Numbered from the stretch's first letter, positions 1-9,386 are shown. The stretch: DNA of 64,000 bases from Salinisphaera sp040361255 (GCF_040361255.1 NZ_APNG01000006.1:124001-188000); one strand, 5' to 3'. Program-made: numbers and translations. The notes: generated from the letters alone by a model not told the origin.

Positions 1-996
1 CACGAAGCCGTTGGCCAGTTCGGCGGCCAGGCCGGAGGCGCTCATCATGCCCATGATGCCGGCATAGAACGGGAACTGGATGAGCACGCCGGCCACGCCG
101 CGTACGGCTTCGTCCAGTGTTTCCAGAAAGCGTTTCGGGCTGCCGTGCAGGGCCAGGCCCAGAAAGATGAGCACGAAGATAACGATATTCAGGTTCAGGC
201 CGCCACCGCCCACGGCATAGGCGATGACCGCGGCGAAGCCGAGCGCGGCGCTGATCCAGGCCAACCATTTGGACTGTTCCAGACGTTCGGCCGGGCGGGT
301 TTCTTCGTCGTGCTTCGCGTCGGTCGGCTCGTCGGTGAGCTGGTCGGCCTTGACCGTGACCGGGTTCTTGAGGCCGCGCATCATGAAGCCGCAGACCACG
401 GGCAGCAGCACGAGGATGACCGCACAGATGATGAGATTGAGCGGGCTGAACAGGGTTTCGCTGGTAGAGATCAGGCCGATCTTGTCTTCCAGAAAGTGCC
501 CGGGCGTGGCCACCACCAGCGGTGCGGCGGCGGATAGCCCCGCATGCCAGATGATGAAGCCGGCATAGGCACTGGCCACCAGCAGACGATAGTCCACGCC
601 TTCGACACGGCGGGCGAGTTCACGTGCCAGGATCGCCCCCACGACCAGGCCGATGCCCCAGTTGAACCACGTGACCACGAGCGACACGAAGGCCACGATG
701 ACCACCGCACGCACCGGCGTTCGCGCGACCGTGGCAATACGCGCCACCAGATGCATGAACAGCGGCGTCTTGGCGACGGTGACGCCCGTGACCAGCATCA
801 GCGCCATCTGCATGGCAAAGCTGAGCAGGTTCCAGAAGCCGTCCTGCCAGAATCCGAGCATGGCGACCGGGCCGTGGCCCTGGAAGATCATGCCGGCGGC
901 GAACACGATCAGGGTGATGATGAGCACCAGGATCAGTGGATCGGGCAGATAGCGGTCGAAGACGCGGACACAGCCGCGAGTGAGTGCACTGAACAT
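1..996 (-). CDS. AtoE-family short-chain fatty acid transporter (C-terminus beyond window)
   Basis: An inner-membrane protein of at least 332 residues that starts MFSALTRGCVRVFDRYLP. The frame stays open to the first base of the window, so the C-terminus is missing. It has long hydrophobic segments (for example around residues 20-35, 50-75 and 95-115) and the general look of the AtoE / TIGR00366 short-chain fatty acid transporter family, which takes up acetoacetate, butyrate and similar acids. A charged cytoplasmic loop rich in Glu/Asp/Lys lies near residues 220-240. It follows the ornithine-cyclodeaminase-like gene by 48 bases on the same strand and is probably the last gene of the leftward cluster that begins with the molybdopterin fusion. 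It may therefore import or export the small acid handled by that cluster. The family call rests on recognition of sequence style; the substrate is unknown. Confidence 0.75.
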   Translation of the reverse strand, partial: MFSALTRGCVRVFDRYLPDPLILVLIITLIVFAAGMIFQGHGPVAMLGFWQDGFWNLLSFAMQMALMLVTGVTVAKTPLFMHLVARIATVARTPVRAVVIVAFVSLVVTWFNWGIGLVVGAILARELARRVEGVDYRLLVASAYAGFIIWHAGLSAAAPLVVATPGHFLEDKIGLISTSETLFSPLNLIICAVILVLLPVVCGFMMRGLKNPVTVKADQLTDEPTDAKHDEETRPAERLEQSKWLAWISAALGFAAVIAYAVGGGGLNLNIVIFVLIFLGLALHGSPKRFLETLDEAVRGVAGVLIQFPFYAGIMGMMSASGLAAELANGFV

Positions 997-1044
997 GGTG
1001 GAATCCCCCTTTTTCGGGCTGCTGGGCCCGTTATCGATAGAAAA

Positions 1045-1977
1045 TCAGCTCTGGCTCGCTTCATAGATGAGTGTGGCGCTGGCCAGGTCTTCCAGCGCGG
1101 TCCCCACCGCCTTGAATACGGTGATGTCGTCGCGGTGCTCGCGTCCGGGATGGTCGCTGCGGCACAGGCCGGCCAGATCGGCCTGGATATCGGCCTCGGC
1201 GAGCGCGCCGCTGCGTAGCGGTTCGATCAGATCGCCACTTTCATGCAGCGCGCCGTACACGTCGACGAATACGCGCCCCCGCGCGAATACGTCGTCGTCG
1301 GCTTCGCGCATGACCGGCGAAAAGCTGCCAATGAGATCGACATGTACGCCCGGCTGCAACCAGGCGCCGCGAATAAGCGGCTCGGTGGACAGCGTGGCCC
1401 CCACCACGCAGTCCGCCGTGCGTACCGCGGCTTCCAGATCGGTGGCCACACGCGCGTCGAAACCGTCGTCGTTGAGCTGGCGTACCAGCCGATCGGCATT
1501 CGCGGTGGTCGGGTTCCATACCCGCACACGCTGGATCGGCCGTACGCTGGCATAGGCCGGGGCCATGAGCGAACCAATACGCCCCGCGCCCAGCACGAGC
1601 AGCTCGCTGGCATCGCCCCGGGCGAGATACGAGGCGCCCAGCGCGGAGGCCGCGGCAGTGCGCCGGGCGGTAATCTGGTCGCCGTCGATCAGCGCGAGAT
1701 GCTTGCCGGTATCGGCATCGCACAGCAGATAGCTGGCATGCAGACCGGGCATGCCGCGCCGGCCGTTGCCGGGAAACACGCTCACCACCTTGATGCCCAT
1801 ATAACGCTCGGACCACGCCGGCATGAGCAGCAGCGTGCTGTCGTCGGCATTACCGACACCGTGGTGGTGATGGCGCTCGGGCGCCTCGCAGCCGGCAATA
1901 AAGGCATCGCGCAGCGCCGGCACCAGACGATCGAAAGGCAGATTGCGGCGGGCGGTTCGGGCATCCAGGGTCAACAT
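1045..1977 (-). CDS. Ornithine cyclodeaminase / mu-crystallin family enzyme
   Basis: A 310-residue protein of the ornithine cyclodeaminase/mu-crystallin family, NAD(P)-dependent enzymes that deaminate or reduce amino or imino acids (ornithine cyclodeaminase, alanine dehydrogenase, ketimine reductase). The central Rossmann motif is VLGAGRIGSL near residue 127. Before it come the family segments around LIDGDQITARRTAAASALG (residues about 97-115), which carry the conserved Lys/Arg-binding region. Length is normal for the family. The ATG start lies 64 bases after the stop of the large Mo fusion gene, so the two are probably co-transcribed. An unusual His run (residues 36-39, HHHH) sits in the N-terminal part. 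The exact substrate cannot be told; a cyclic imine or N-alkyl amino acid reduction would fit a redox partner next door. Confidence 0.85.
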   Translation of the reverse strand: MLTLDARTARRNLPFDRLVPALRDAFIAGCEAPERHHHHGVGNADDSTLLLMPAWSERYMGIKVVSVFPGNGRRGMPGLHASYLLCDADTGKHLALIDGDQITARRTAAASALGASYLARGDASELLVLGAGRIGSLMAPAYASVRPIQRVRVWNPTTANADRLVRQLNDDGFDARVATDLEAAVRTADCVVGATLSTEPLIRGAWLQPGVHVDLIGSFSPVMREADDDVFARGRVFVDVYGALHESGDLIEPLRSGALAEADIQADLAGLCRSDHPGREHRDDITVFKAVGTALEDLASATLIYEASQS

Positions 1978-2041
1978 CGGGGCGTTCCAATCGCAATAAA
2001 TAAAACAGATCTCGCGGGCGGCGCCGGCACACAGGCCGCGT

Positions 2042-5000
2042 TCATGCGTCCAGCTCCACGGGCGTGAGCGGCACGGCCTGGCAGGTCAGGCACAGATCGT
2101 CGCCCAGGGCGTCGGTCGCCACCGCCGTCTGCACGCGCCCGGCCACGAGCGGCAGCGCACAGCTTTCGCACTGGCCGGCCCGGCAACCGCTGGGCAGTTC
2201 GATGCCCGCGGCTTCCGCGCTGCTGAGAATCGAGGGCTGATCGGGCCGCCAGGTAAACGACCGGCCCGAGCGTGTGAGCGTGACGGTCTGGGCGCTCAGC
2301 CCGGCGCGCTCGATCGGGGCGGGCGAAGTGAACGCTTCGGAGAAAATCTCGAAATCGAACACGCCACGCGCGGCCAGGCGTTCGCGCAGCTGGCGCATCA
2401 TCGGCGCCGGCCCGCACAGATAGAAGCGCGCCCGGCGTGCGATCCAGTCTTCGTCAATGAAGCGGTCGTCGATATAGCCATCGGCGTCGTAGTCGCGCCC
2501 GCGCATATCGGTGGCCAGGGCTTCGCTATAGATATTCACGACCTGCAATCGCGCCAGTTCGCACTCGAGTTGCTCAAGGCGTTGCGCAAAGGCATGGGTC
2601 GCGCTGTTGCGATTGGCATACAGCAGATGAATTTCCGGCATGCCCTCGCCGCGCGTCGCGGCCAGCGTTTCCAGCAGCGACAGAAACGGCGTGATGCCAA
2701 TCCCGCCAGCAATGAGCACGATGGGCGCCGCGTGACGGGTGGGCAGCGTAAACCGCCCCGCCGGCATACGCGCACGCACGATATCGCCTTCGCGCAACGC
2801 CTCGTTGATATGGCTGGATACCGTTCCGGCCGGCGCCTGCGGCGTTTGCGCCAGACGTTTAACGCTAATGCGATAACGCGCCGGCGTTTCCACCGCGGCG
2901 TTCGATAAGGAATAGAAACGCCGTGCCTCGCGCCCGTCGGCAAGGGTGAACGACAACGGCAAATGCTGGCCCGGGCGAAAAGCGGGCAACGGCATGCCAT
3001 CGATGGCGTGAAGGTAGACGCTGGCTACGGCCTGGCCTTCGCGCTCGATGGCGGTAACGCGCAACTCGCGAAAACCGGCCCATACCGGGTCGTTGGCCAG
3101 CGCGCGTACGTCGCAGCAAGCACTACGCAGGGCGATCGCGCCGCTGATCGGATCGCGCGCGTCGGCATCCAGAATGGCGTTGAGATTGAAACTCTCGGCG
3201 CCGCCGATCGGCGCGCCGGGCAGGCCAAGATCGGCACAGCCCTGCCACCAGCCGTAGTCGGCCACCACCACATCATCGGCCAACGTGCTATCGACCCGGG
3301 CGCGCAGGCGTATCGGCCCCAGCGGCCCGTCGAGGGCGACCCATTGCCCATCGACGATAGCGCGCTCGCAGGCGGCCGCTTCCGATAACGCGACCCGTGG
3401 ATCGGGCGAGCGCCGACGTAGCGAACTGATATTGCGGTGCTGGGAATGACAGTAATAGCCATCCTTGGCGGTGGTCAGGCGTAGCGGCAGACGGGCATTC
3501 GGCGCGCTTGGTGCGCGTGCCCGCGGTACCGGCGCATAGCCATGGACGTGCAGGCGTTCGCAATAGAATTCGACGCGCCGCGTGGGCGTGGCAAAACCTG
3601 CGACCGCGCCATCATCCAGCCGGCATGCGTACTTGCGCTCGCGGCTATCGACCGGCACGGCCCGTCCGGCCGGCTCGGCCCGCAGCGTGGCCACGTCGAG
3701 GCCCAGCGGCGCGAGCATGTGATTCCAGCCGGCCTCGATATCGCCGCCGAAGAAGTCATCGGCCATGCCCAGCCGGCAGGCCAGATCCATGGCTACATCG
3801 TAGTCGGCACGCGATTCGCCCCGGGCCGCGACCATGCGCGGGCGCAGCTGGATATGCCCGGCCGCACGGGCGTCGATCTCGAAGCCGGGACGCAGGCCTT
3901 CGCGTTCCCAGGGGGTGTTGATGGGCAGCAGAATGTCGGCGAAGGCATTGGTCGGCGTATGAAACAGATCGCAATGCACATGAAATTCCAGCGCTTCGAG
4001 TGCAGCCGCGCCGCGCTGCGGATCCGGCTGGGACACCAGAAAATTGCCGCCGAAGCCGAACAGGGCCCGTACGGCATAGGGCGTTGTATCAAGCACGGCC
4101 TCGTACACATCGCCCGCCGTCACCCAGCCAGAGGCCGGCGGGCCCAGCGGGCGCTCGGCCAGGCCCAGCGCCTTGGCACGTTGGCCGGGTTCGAGCAGGG
4201 AAATATCGTTGATGGTGGCAAGCGGCAATGGCCCGTAAATCCGATTGCCGCCGGCCCGATCGAAACTGCCGGTCAGGGCATAGAGGGTGGCGATGGCGCG
4301 TTCGGTCTGGGTGGCATTGGCGTGCTGACCAATGCCGGTCCAGCCGTGGTAGCTCACGGCCGAACCGGCCGCGGCGATCATCTGCGCAGCGCGCACGATA
4401 TCGCCCGGGGCCAGGCCGGTGGTATCGGCGGTCCGCGTCAGCGTCCATGCCGCGCAGGCTTCGCGATAGTGGGCAAACGCCGGCCGCGCCTGGACCGCGC
4501 GACCATCGGCCAGGGTCACGTCACAACGCCCGGCGAGCGCCCAATCGGCTGCGGCATCGGCGTCCGGCGGCAGATGGGTGTCCACACACACCGCCGCCTG
4601 TGCCGCCTGTGACCAGGCCAAGAAACCGGCTGCGCCCGCGACGACCTGATCCGCGCGTAGAAACCGGCCGCTCGCCTCGTCGACGAGCAGGGCCGCATTG
4701 CTCCAGCGACGCACGAAATCGGTATCGATACGCTCACCGGTGAGCAATAGTCGGGCCAGGCCCAGGGCCAGGGCATCGTCCGTGCCGGGCCGGATCTGCA
4801 GCCACAAATCGGCATCGCGGGCATGGGGCGTGGCGCGCGGGTCGATCATCAGCAATGCGCGCGGCGCGTGCGCGTGCTGTTGTTCGGCCAACCGCGAGGC
4901 CTGCGCCAGCCACACGCTGGACGGGTTGTGCCCCCAGAGAATATTCAGCCGCGCGGCGCCATAGTCGGCTGTGGGCATGCCGCAGCCGAAAGTGAATTCG

Positions 5001-5449
5001 TGGGCCACGTCCTTGTGCCAGTTGCACAGCTCGGTGGCATAGATGGTGTTCGGGCTGCCGTAGCGGCGGATGAAGCGTTCGACCCAGTCGATACTGTCCG
5101 ACATGGGCGTACCGCTGGGCGTAGTCACCGAAAAGGCCACGCTTTCAGCGCCGTGGCGATCTCGGTAAACAGCCAGCTTGTCGGCGATTTCGGTTAGCGC
5201 CTCATCCCAGCTGATGCGCTGCCAGCCGGGATCGGCCGCGCCCTTGGGCTGGCTGCGCTTGAGCGGGTAGAGAATACGCTCGCGGCTGTGAACCAGCTCC
5301 GGGGCGGCACGGCCCTTGGCACAGGTCGCCTGGCCGGTGGGGTGATCGGGGTCGGCCGTGACTGCCACCAGTCGATCGTTTTCGACGGTGTTGAGCGTGC
5401 CGCAACGCGAGCGGCACAGCGTGCAATAGCCTGGTAAACGGCGCTTCAC
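2042..5449 (-). CDS. Molybdopterin oxidoreductase fused to FAD/NAD/2Fe-2S reductase
   Basis: A 1135-residue fusion. Residues 1-60 carry a 4Fe-4S motif (Cys9, Cys12, Cys16, Cys43) typical of the DMSO reductase/nitrate reductase family. Residues 60 to about 740 are the bis-MGD oxidoreductase, with a likely Mo ligand Cys142 in LCNWHKD. From about residue 755 the chain continues as a ferredoxin-NADP reductase-like module: flavin motif RRFYSLSN, pyridine nucleotide motif GGIGITPFLSLL, then a C-terminal plant-type 2Fe-2S domain with Cys1089, Cys1094, Cys1097 and Cys1123. The protein thus seems able to pass electrons from NAD(P)H to a molybdenum site within one chain. There is no Tat signal, so it is cytoplasmic. 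Start is GTG with an AGGGAA ribosome site upstream. It heads a leftward cluster and a LysR gene diverges from it. Substrate unknown; assimilatory nitrate reductase-like or an oxidative/reductive attack on an N-heterocycle are possible. Confidence 0.9.
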   Translation of the reverse strand: MKRRLPGYCTLCRSRCGTLNTVENDRLVAVTADPDHPTGQATCAKGRAAPELVHSRERILYPLKRSQPKGAADPGWQRISWDEALTEIADKLAVYRDRHGAESVAFSVTTPSGTPMSDSIDWVERFIRRYGSPNTIYATELCNWHKDVAHEFTFGCGMPTADYGAARLNILWGHNPSSVWLAQASRLAEQQHAHAPRALLMIDPRATPHARDADLWLQIRPGTDDALALGLARLLLTGERIDTDFVRRWSNAALLVDEASGRFLRADQVVAGAAGFLAWSQAAQAAVCVDTHLPPDADAAADWALAGRCDVTLADGRAVQARPAFAHYREACAAWTLTRTADTTGLAPGDIVRAAQMIAAAGSAVSYHGWTGIGQHANATQTERAIATLYALTGSFDRAGGNRIYGPLPLATINDISLLEPGQRAKALGLAERPLGPPASGWVTAGDVYEAVLDTTPYAVRALFGFGGNFLVSQPDPQRGAAALEALEFHVHCDLFHTPTNAFADILLPINTPWEREGLRPGFEIDARAAGHIQLRPRMVAARGESRADYDVAMDLACRLGMADDFFGGDIEAGWNHMLAPLGLDVATLRAEPAGRAVPVDSRERKYACRLDDGAVAGFATPTRRVEFYCERLHVHGYAPVPRARAPSAPNARLPLRLTTAKDGYYCHSQHRNISSLRRRSPDPRVALSEAAACERAIVDGQWVALDGPLGPIRLRARVDSTLADDVVVADYGWWQGCADLGLPGAPIGGAESFNLNAILDADARDPISGAIALRSACCDVRALANDPVWAGFRELRVTAIEREGQAVASVYLHAIDGMPLPAFRPGQHLPLSFTLADGREARRFYSLSNAAVETPARYRISVKRLAQTPQAPAGTVSSHINEALREGDIVRARMPAGRFTLPTRHAAPIVLIAGGIGITPFLSLLETLAATRGEGMPEIHLLYANRNSATHAFAQRLEQLECELARLQVVNIYSEALATDMRGRDYDADGYIDDRFIDEDWIARRARFYLCGPAPMMRQLRERLAARGVFDFEIFSEAFTSPAPIERAGLSAQTVTLTRSGRSFTWRPDQPSILSSAEAAGIELPSGCRAGQCESCALPLVAGRVQTAVATDALGDDLCLTCQAVPLTPVELDA

Positions 5450-5532
5450 CGACGGTATTCCCTGTATTCGAGCCTGTAGAAACCCTACCGGCGCGCGCTG
5501 AAAACAATCTAATATGTATTTTCGAGATCAAG

Positions 5533-5551
5533 ATATAGATAAAACCTATAT
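5533..5551. promoter_or_regulatory. Inverted repeat at the LysR/Mo-fusion divergent promoter
   Basis: ATATAG, seven bases, CTATAT: a perfect dyad that ends one base before the LysR start codon in the 102-base divergent gap. It has the T-N11-A form of LysR-type boxes. The surrounding 40 bases are strikingly AT-rich, which also fits promoter DNA. Function as operator is inferred. Confidence 0.45.
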
Positions 5552-6466
5552 ATGAAGCTCCAGCAGTTGCGGCATTTTCTTGCGGTGGTCGATACCGGCT
5601 CGCTGTCCGAGGCGGCCCAGCGCTGCCATATCTCTCAGCCGTCGATGTCGGCATCACTGCAGCGCCTGGAAGAGGATGTCGACAAGCAGCTGTTCATTCG
5701 CCATGCCCGTGGACTCACGCCAACCGACAGCGGCCGACGTCTGCAGCAGTACGCCACGCGCATCCTGCAAACCGTCGAAGAGGCACGGCTGAACCTCGAC
5801 GACGAACCGGAAAACCTAACCGGGCACCTGCGGGTGGGCGTGACCGAAACGATCTCGGCCTATCTGCTGCCACGCCTGCTGCGCTGGCAACAGACCATGC
5901 TGCCGGGACTGTCGGTCACTTATATCGAAGACGATATCGCCGGCATGCAGCGTCGCGTGAAAAACGGCGAACTCGACCTCGGCGTGATGGTCACCGATAA
6001 CATCGCGCCCGACCCGGCCCTACGCTGCGATGTGCTGTTCTCTTCACCGCGCCGGCTCTGGCTGAGCCCCGGCCATGCCTTATTGAAAAAGGAACGGATC
6101 ACGCTGCACGACGTGGCCGCCTACCCGTTCGTGCTGCTGGAAATGGACGAACACGTGGCCACCTGGAAACGCTACTGGCGCGACAGCCCGGTGCTGCCCG
6201 AGATCGTATTCCAGAGCCATTCGATCGAGGCCGTGCGCAGCATGGTCGGGCGCAATGTGGGCATTACCATCCTGTCGGATCTGATCTTTCGGCCCTGGAC
6301 GCTGGATGGCGAACATCTGTCGCGGCGTACGCTGGATGCCGAGGTGCCCGGTATGGATATCGGCGTAATCCGCGTCGAGGCCAGCGACAGCGCGGGCCTG
6401 CAGGCTTTCGTGGACATGCTCTATCACCACCTGCGCCGCAACGCCCTGCTCGAACAGTCGCACTGA
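5552..6466 (+). CDS. LysR-type transcriptional regulator
   Basis: A 304-residue LysR-family regulator. Residues 1-60 form the winged helix-turn-helix (FLAVVDTGSLSEAAQRCHIS, then QPSMSASLQRLEEDV), followed by a linker helix and a periplasmic-binding-like effector domain from about residue 90. It diverges from the molybdopterin fusion gene with only 102 bases between starts, the classic arrangement for a LysR protein that controls its neighbour. No Shine-Dalgarno sequence is visible before the ATG at 5552, because the AT-rich dyad runs right up to it, so either a leaderless message or poor translation is possible. The effector is unknown but should be a substrate of the adjacent pathway. After its stop, 273 bases up to 6739 show no gene that I can support. 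Confidence 0.9.
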   Translation: MKLQQLRHFLAVVDTGSLSEAAQRCHISQPSMSASLQRLEEDVDKQLFIRHARGLTPTDSGRRLQQYATRILQTVEEARLNLDDEPENLTGHLRVGVTETISAYLLPRLLRWQQTMLPGLSVTYIEDDIAGMQRRVKNGELDLGVMVTDNIAPDPALRCDVLFSSPRRLWLSPGHALLKKERITLHDVAAYPFVLLEMDEHVATWKRYWRDSPVLPEIVFQSHSIEAVRSMVGRNVGITILSDLIFRPWTLDGEHLSRRTLDAEVPGMDIGVIRVEASDSAGLQAFVDMLYHHLRRNALLEQSH

Positions 6467-6739
6467 CGCCGAACGTATTCGCAGGGCCAAAGGCCGCAGC
6501 GGCGACGCGCAGGCAAGCGGCCCGCCGAACCGGCCGGGGCCAGTCTTGTGGTTTTCTCATACCCTCGAGCGCCGGCATGGGCGCGCGTGCATACAATTCA
6601 GCCCTCACCCGGCCGCCGGTTCGTTACCACTCACCCATCAGCCATTGCCTGAATACCGCAACAGCCGGGCGCGCGTTATCGCCGGGGCTTGAATCGCAGA
6701 CTTGCCCGGGACGGTCGAACGGGCGCTCTTCCCAGCGCT

Positions 6740-8416
6740 TCAATCGTCCTTCAACAACCGGCGCAAGACCTTGCCCGCCGGCGTGGCCGGCAGCTTATCG
6801 ATCAGGGCGATCTGACGCGGGTACTTGTAGGCCGCCATGTGCGCCTTGGCCCAGTCGATCAGTTCACGCTCGCTGACCTTGCCCTGGTACTCGGGCTTGA
6901 GCACCACAAACAGCTTCACCGTCTCGCCGCGCTGATCGTCCGGTATGCCGATGGCGGCGGACTGGGCGATGGCTGGGTGGTCCAGCATCAACGCCTCCAC
7001 GTCCTCCGGGAACACGCTGTAGCCGGAACACTTGATCATTTCCTTGATACGACCGGTGAAGAACAGGTAGCCCTCCGCGTCCAGGTAGCCCACATCGCCG
7101 GTGTACACGGCGCCGTCGCGCAGGGTTTGGGCGGTGGCCTCGTCACGTTTCCAGTAGCCCTTGAACACCGCTTTATTGCGCACCACGATTTCGCCGCTTT
7201 GCCCGGGCGCGCATTCGGCGCCGGTTTCGGTATCGACGATGCGGATTTCGTTTTCCGCCATGGGCACGCCGCAACTGCCCCACTTGATTCGATCCTTGGG
7301 CATGAAGGTGTCGGAGGTATGGGTTTCGCTCAGGCCGTAGGCCGCCTCGTGGGTCTGGCAGCCGGTCAGCGCCTTCCATTCATCGGCCAGTTTCTCGGTG
7401 AGCGGAATGCCGAAACTGGTGCAGGGGTTGTTGGTCAGCGAGGTCAGATCCCGTTGCGCCACGCCGGGCAGGTCAAGGATAGCGCGCAGCATGGGCGCGA
7501 TGCTATACCAGTTGCGTACCCGGTAGCGCTCGATGGCATCCACGGTGGTGGCCGGATCGAAGCGCGCCAGGATCACCAGGGTCTGGCGGACATACACCGG
7601 CTGGTAAACGCCGAAGTTCATGCCGGCGATATGACACAGCGGCGCGATGCCCAGGCTCACGGTGTCCTCGCTCATGCGATTGGCGGTGAACGACACTGCC
7701 ATCTTGAACAGGCTGGAGCCGTAGCTGAGCATGGCGCCCTTGGGCCGGCCGGTGGTGCCGGAGGTGAAGGTCATCAGCCCCACGCCGTTCCAGAGATCCA
7801 CCGGTTCGAAGCGCTGCAACGGCGCGGTGTGACTCAGAATCGCCTGCAGATCGTCGGTGTCCGCCGGCGCCGTGGACGGCTCGCCCAGCAACTCCTTCGG
7901 CACGGTCAGCGTGGGTTGCTCCGGCAGATAGTCGCCGTAGGCGGTGCTCACCACCGTGGCCAGCGTTGGCACCTGGTCGCGCACCTCGGCGACGATCGAA
8001 TACAGATCCCGCGCCACCACCAGCGCCTTGGTCTCCGCGTTGCTCAACTGGTAGGCCACCTCGGCGGCTTTGTACTGCGGGTTCACCGGCGTGACCATGG
8101 CCCCCAGGGCCTGCACCGCGTAGTGGGCAAAGATGTACTGCGGGCAGTTCTGCATGAACAACGCCACCCGGTCGCCGGCGCCCACGCCGTTCTCGCGCAG
8201 ATGCGCCGCCAGCCGCCGCACCGCGTCGCCGACCTGGCCCCAGGTGATCTCGGTGCCGTAGTAAATATAGGCGACCCGATCCGGCACCTCCTCGGCGTGC
8301 TGGAACAGATATTCGTGCAGCGGCTTCTCACCACGCAGATAGGAAACGCTCTCCCCGGCCCAGACGGAACCGGGTACCGGCACCGGCTCAAAACCGGTCG
8401 CAGAAACGGTGGACAT
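6740..8416 (-). CDS. AMP-forming acyl-CoA synthetase
   Basis: A 558-residue ANL-superfamily ligase that activates a carboxylic acid to its CoA thioester through an acyl-adenylate. The P-loop-like A3 motif is MTFTSGTTGRPKGAMLSYG (near residues 214-232), A5 is YGLSETHTS, A7/A8 are YTGDVGYLD and GRIKEMIKCSGYSVFP, and the C-terminal catalytic Lys lies in TPAGKVLRR. The sequence style is that of the CaiC/fadD13-like group of fatty or carnitine-like acid ligases. It starts ATG after an AAGGAG site and lies 79 bases downstream of the ABC permease genes, on the same strand. This suggests that the imported compound or its product is a carboxylic acid that is first loaded onto CoA. Substrate unknown. 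Confidence 0.9.
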   Translation of the reverse strand: MSTVSATGFEPVPVPGSVWAGESVSYLRGEKPLHEYLFQHAEEVPDRVAYIYYGTEITWGQVGDAVRRLAAHLRENGVGAGDRVALFMQNCPQYIFAHYAVQALGAMVTPVNPQYKAAEVAYQLSNAETKALVVARDLYSIVAEVRDQVPTLATVVSTAYGDYLPEQPTLTVPKELLGEPSTAPADTDDLQAILSHTAPLQRFEPVDLWNGVGLMTFTSGTTGRPKGAMLSYGSSLFKMAVSFTANRMSEDTVSLGIAPLCHIAGMNFGVYQPVYVRQTLVILARFDPATTVDAIERYRVRNWYSIAPMLRAILDLPGVAQRDLTSLTNNPCTSFGIPLTEKLADEWKALTGCQTHEAAYGLSETHTSDTFMPKDRIKWGSCGVPMAENEIRIVDTETGAECAPGQSGEIVVRNKAVFKGYWKRDEATAQTLRDGAVYTGDVGYLDAEGYLFFTGRIKEMIKCSGYSVFPEDVEALMLDHPAIAQSAAIGIPDDQRGETVKLFVVLKPEYQGKVSERELIDWAKAHMAAYKYPRQIALIDKLPATPAGKVLRRLLKDD

Positions 8417-8495
8417 CTTTGTTCTCCTTGATTCTTAAAATCCTTGGCACGCCTCGCTGGAGAGTCCAGAACCACTTCCCAGCCCAAACGCGAAA

Positions 8496-9386
8496 TCAAC
8501 CATGTCCGCGCGCCGTCGGGTCCAAAGCTGTACGCAGGGATTCCCCCAACGCATTGAACGCCACCGCCGTGATCATGATGATCAGCCCCGGCGCATACAT
8601 CTGCTCCGGCACCAGCGACATATACAGATAACCCCGCGCGATCATGGCGCCCCAGCTCACATCCGGCGGCTGCACCCCCAGCCCCAGAAAGCTGAGACTG
8701 GCCTCGGCCAACAACGCCACCGCCAGCAGCAGGGTGCTCTGCACGATCACCGGCTGGATCGCATTGGGCAGCACATGGCGCCCCAGCAGCCGCAACGGCG
8801 AGGCGCCGAAGCAGCGCGCCGCGTCCACATACAGCTCCTGACGCACCACCAGCGTACGGGCGCGGATCAGCCGCGCGATCTGCGGCGCGAACACCAGCCC
8901 CACGGAAAACATGGCGTTGGTCAGGCCGATGCCCATGGCGCCGGTCACCGCCACCGCCAGAATGATCGCCGGGAACGACAGAAAGGTATCGATCAGGCGG
9001 CTGATGGCCACGTCGGTCCAGCCGCCCACGAAGCCGGCGGTCAACCCAAGCGGAATGCCGATCAACAACGCCACCGCCACCGCCAGCAGGGCCGCGTACA
9101 GGGAATTGGCGCCACCGTGAATCAGCCGGCTGAGCACATCGCGGCCCAGGTCGTCGGTGCCCAGCCAGTGGGCCGCCGACGGCCCTTCCAGCATGTGCTC
9201 CAGATCCTGCTGGGCCGGGTCGTAGGGCGCCACCCAGGGGGCGAGAAGGGCGGTGCCGAGAATCAGCACCAGCACCAGCAAACTCAAAGCGGCACGGGGA
9301 TCGCCGCGCAGCCAGCCGAGCACCCGCCGGGCCAGGTCCGGTTCATGGTGGTGGCCGGCACGGGCGGAAGAAACGATGGCGTTCAT
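8496..9386 (-). CDS. ABC transporter permease, DppC/OppC type
   Basis: A 296-residue inner-membrane permease of the dipeptide/oligopeptide/nickel family. It has the N-terminal TM segment LSLLVLVLILGTALLAPWVA, the DppC hallmark WLGTDDLGRDVLSRLIHG, several further TM helices, and the ATPase-contacting EAA loop around DAARCFGASPLRLLGRHVLP. The chosen ATG (MNAIVSS) overlaps the TGA of the upstream permease gene by four bases (ATGA), which signals translational coupling. A longer reading with 15 extra residues is possible but would lie inside the upstream gene. It pairs with the DppB-type permease next door to form the channel of a five-gene importer. Confidence 0.92.
   Translation of the reverse strand: MNAIVSSARAGHHHEPDLARRVLGWLRGDPRAALSLLVLVLILGTALLAPWVAPYDPAQQDLEHMLEGPSAAHWLGTDDLGRDVLSRLIHGGANSLYAALLAVAVALLIGIPLGLTAGFVGGWTDVAISRLIDTFLSFPAIILAVAVTGAMGIGLTNAMFSVGLVFAPQIARLIRARTLVVRQELYVDAARCFGASPLRLLGRHVLPNAIQPVIVQSTLLLAVALLAEASLSFLGLGVQPPDVSWGAMIARGYLYMSLVPEQMYAPGLIIMITAVAFNALGESLRTALDPTARGHG

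Noticed and set aside
3542..4612. 356-codon open frame on the plus strand
   Set aside because: Antisense to the molybdopterin fusion; composition is Gly/Ala/Arg/His filler typical of high-GC shadow frames.
6689..8431. 580-codon open frame on the plus strand
   Set aside because: Antisense to the acyl-CoA synthetase, whose motifs are unmistakable; no domain in the shadow frame.
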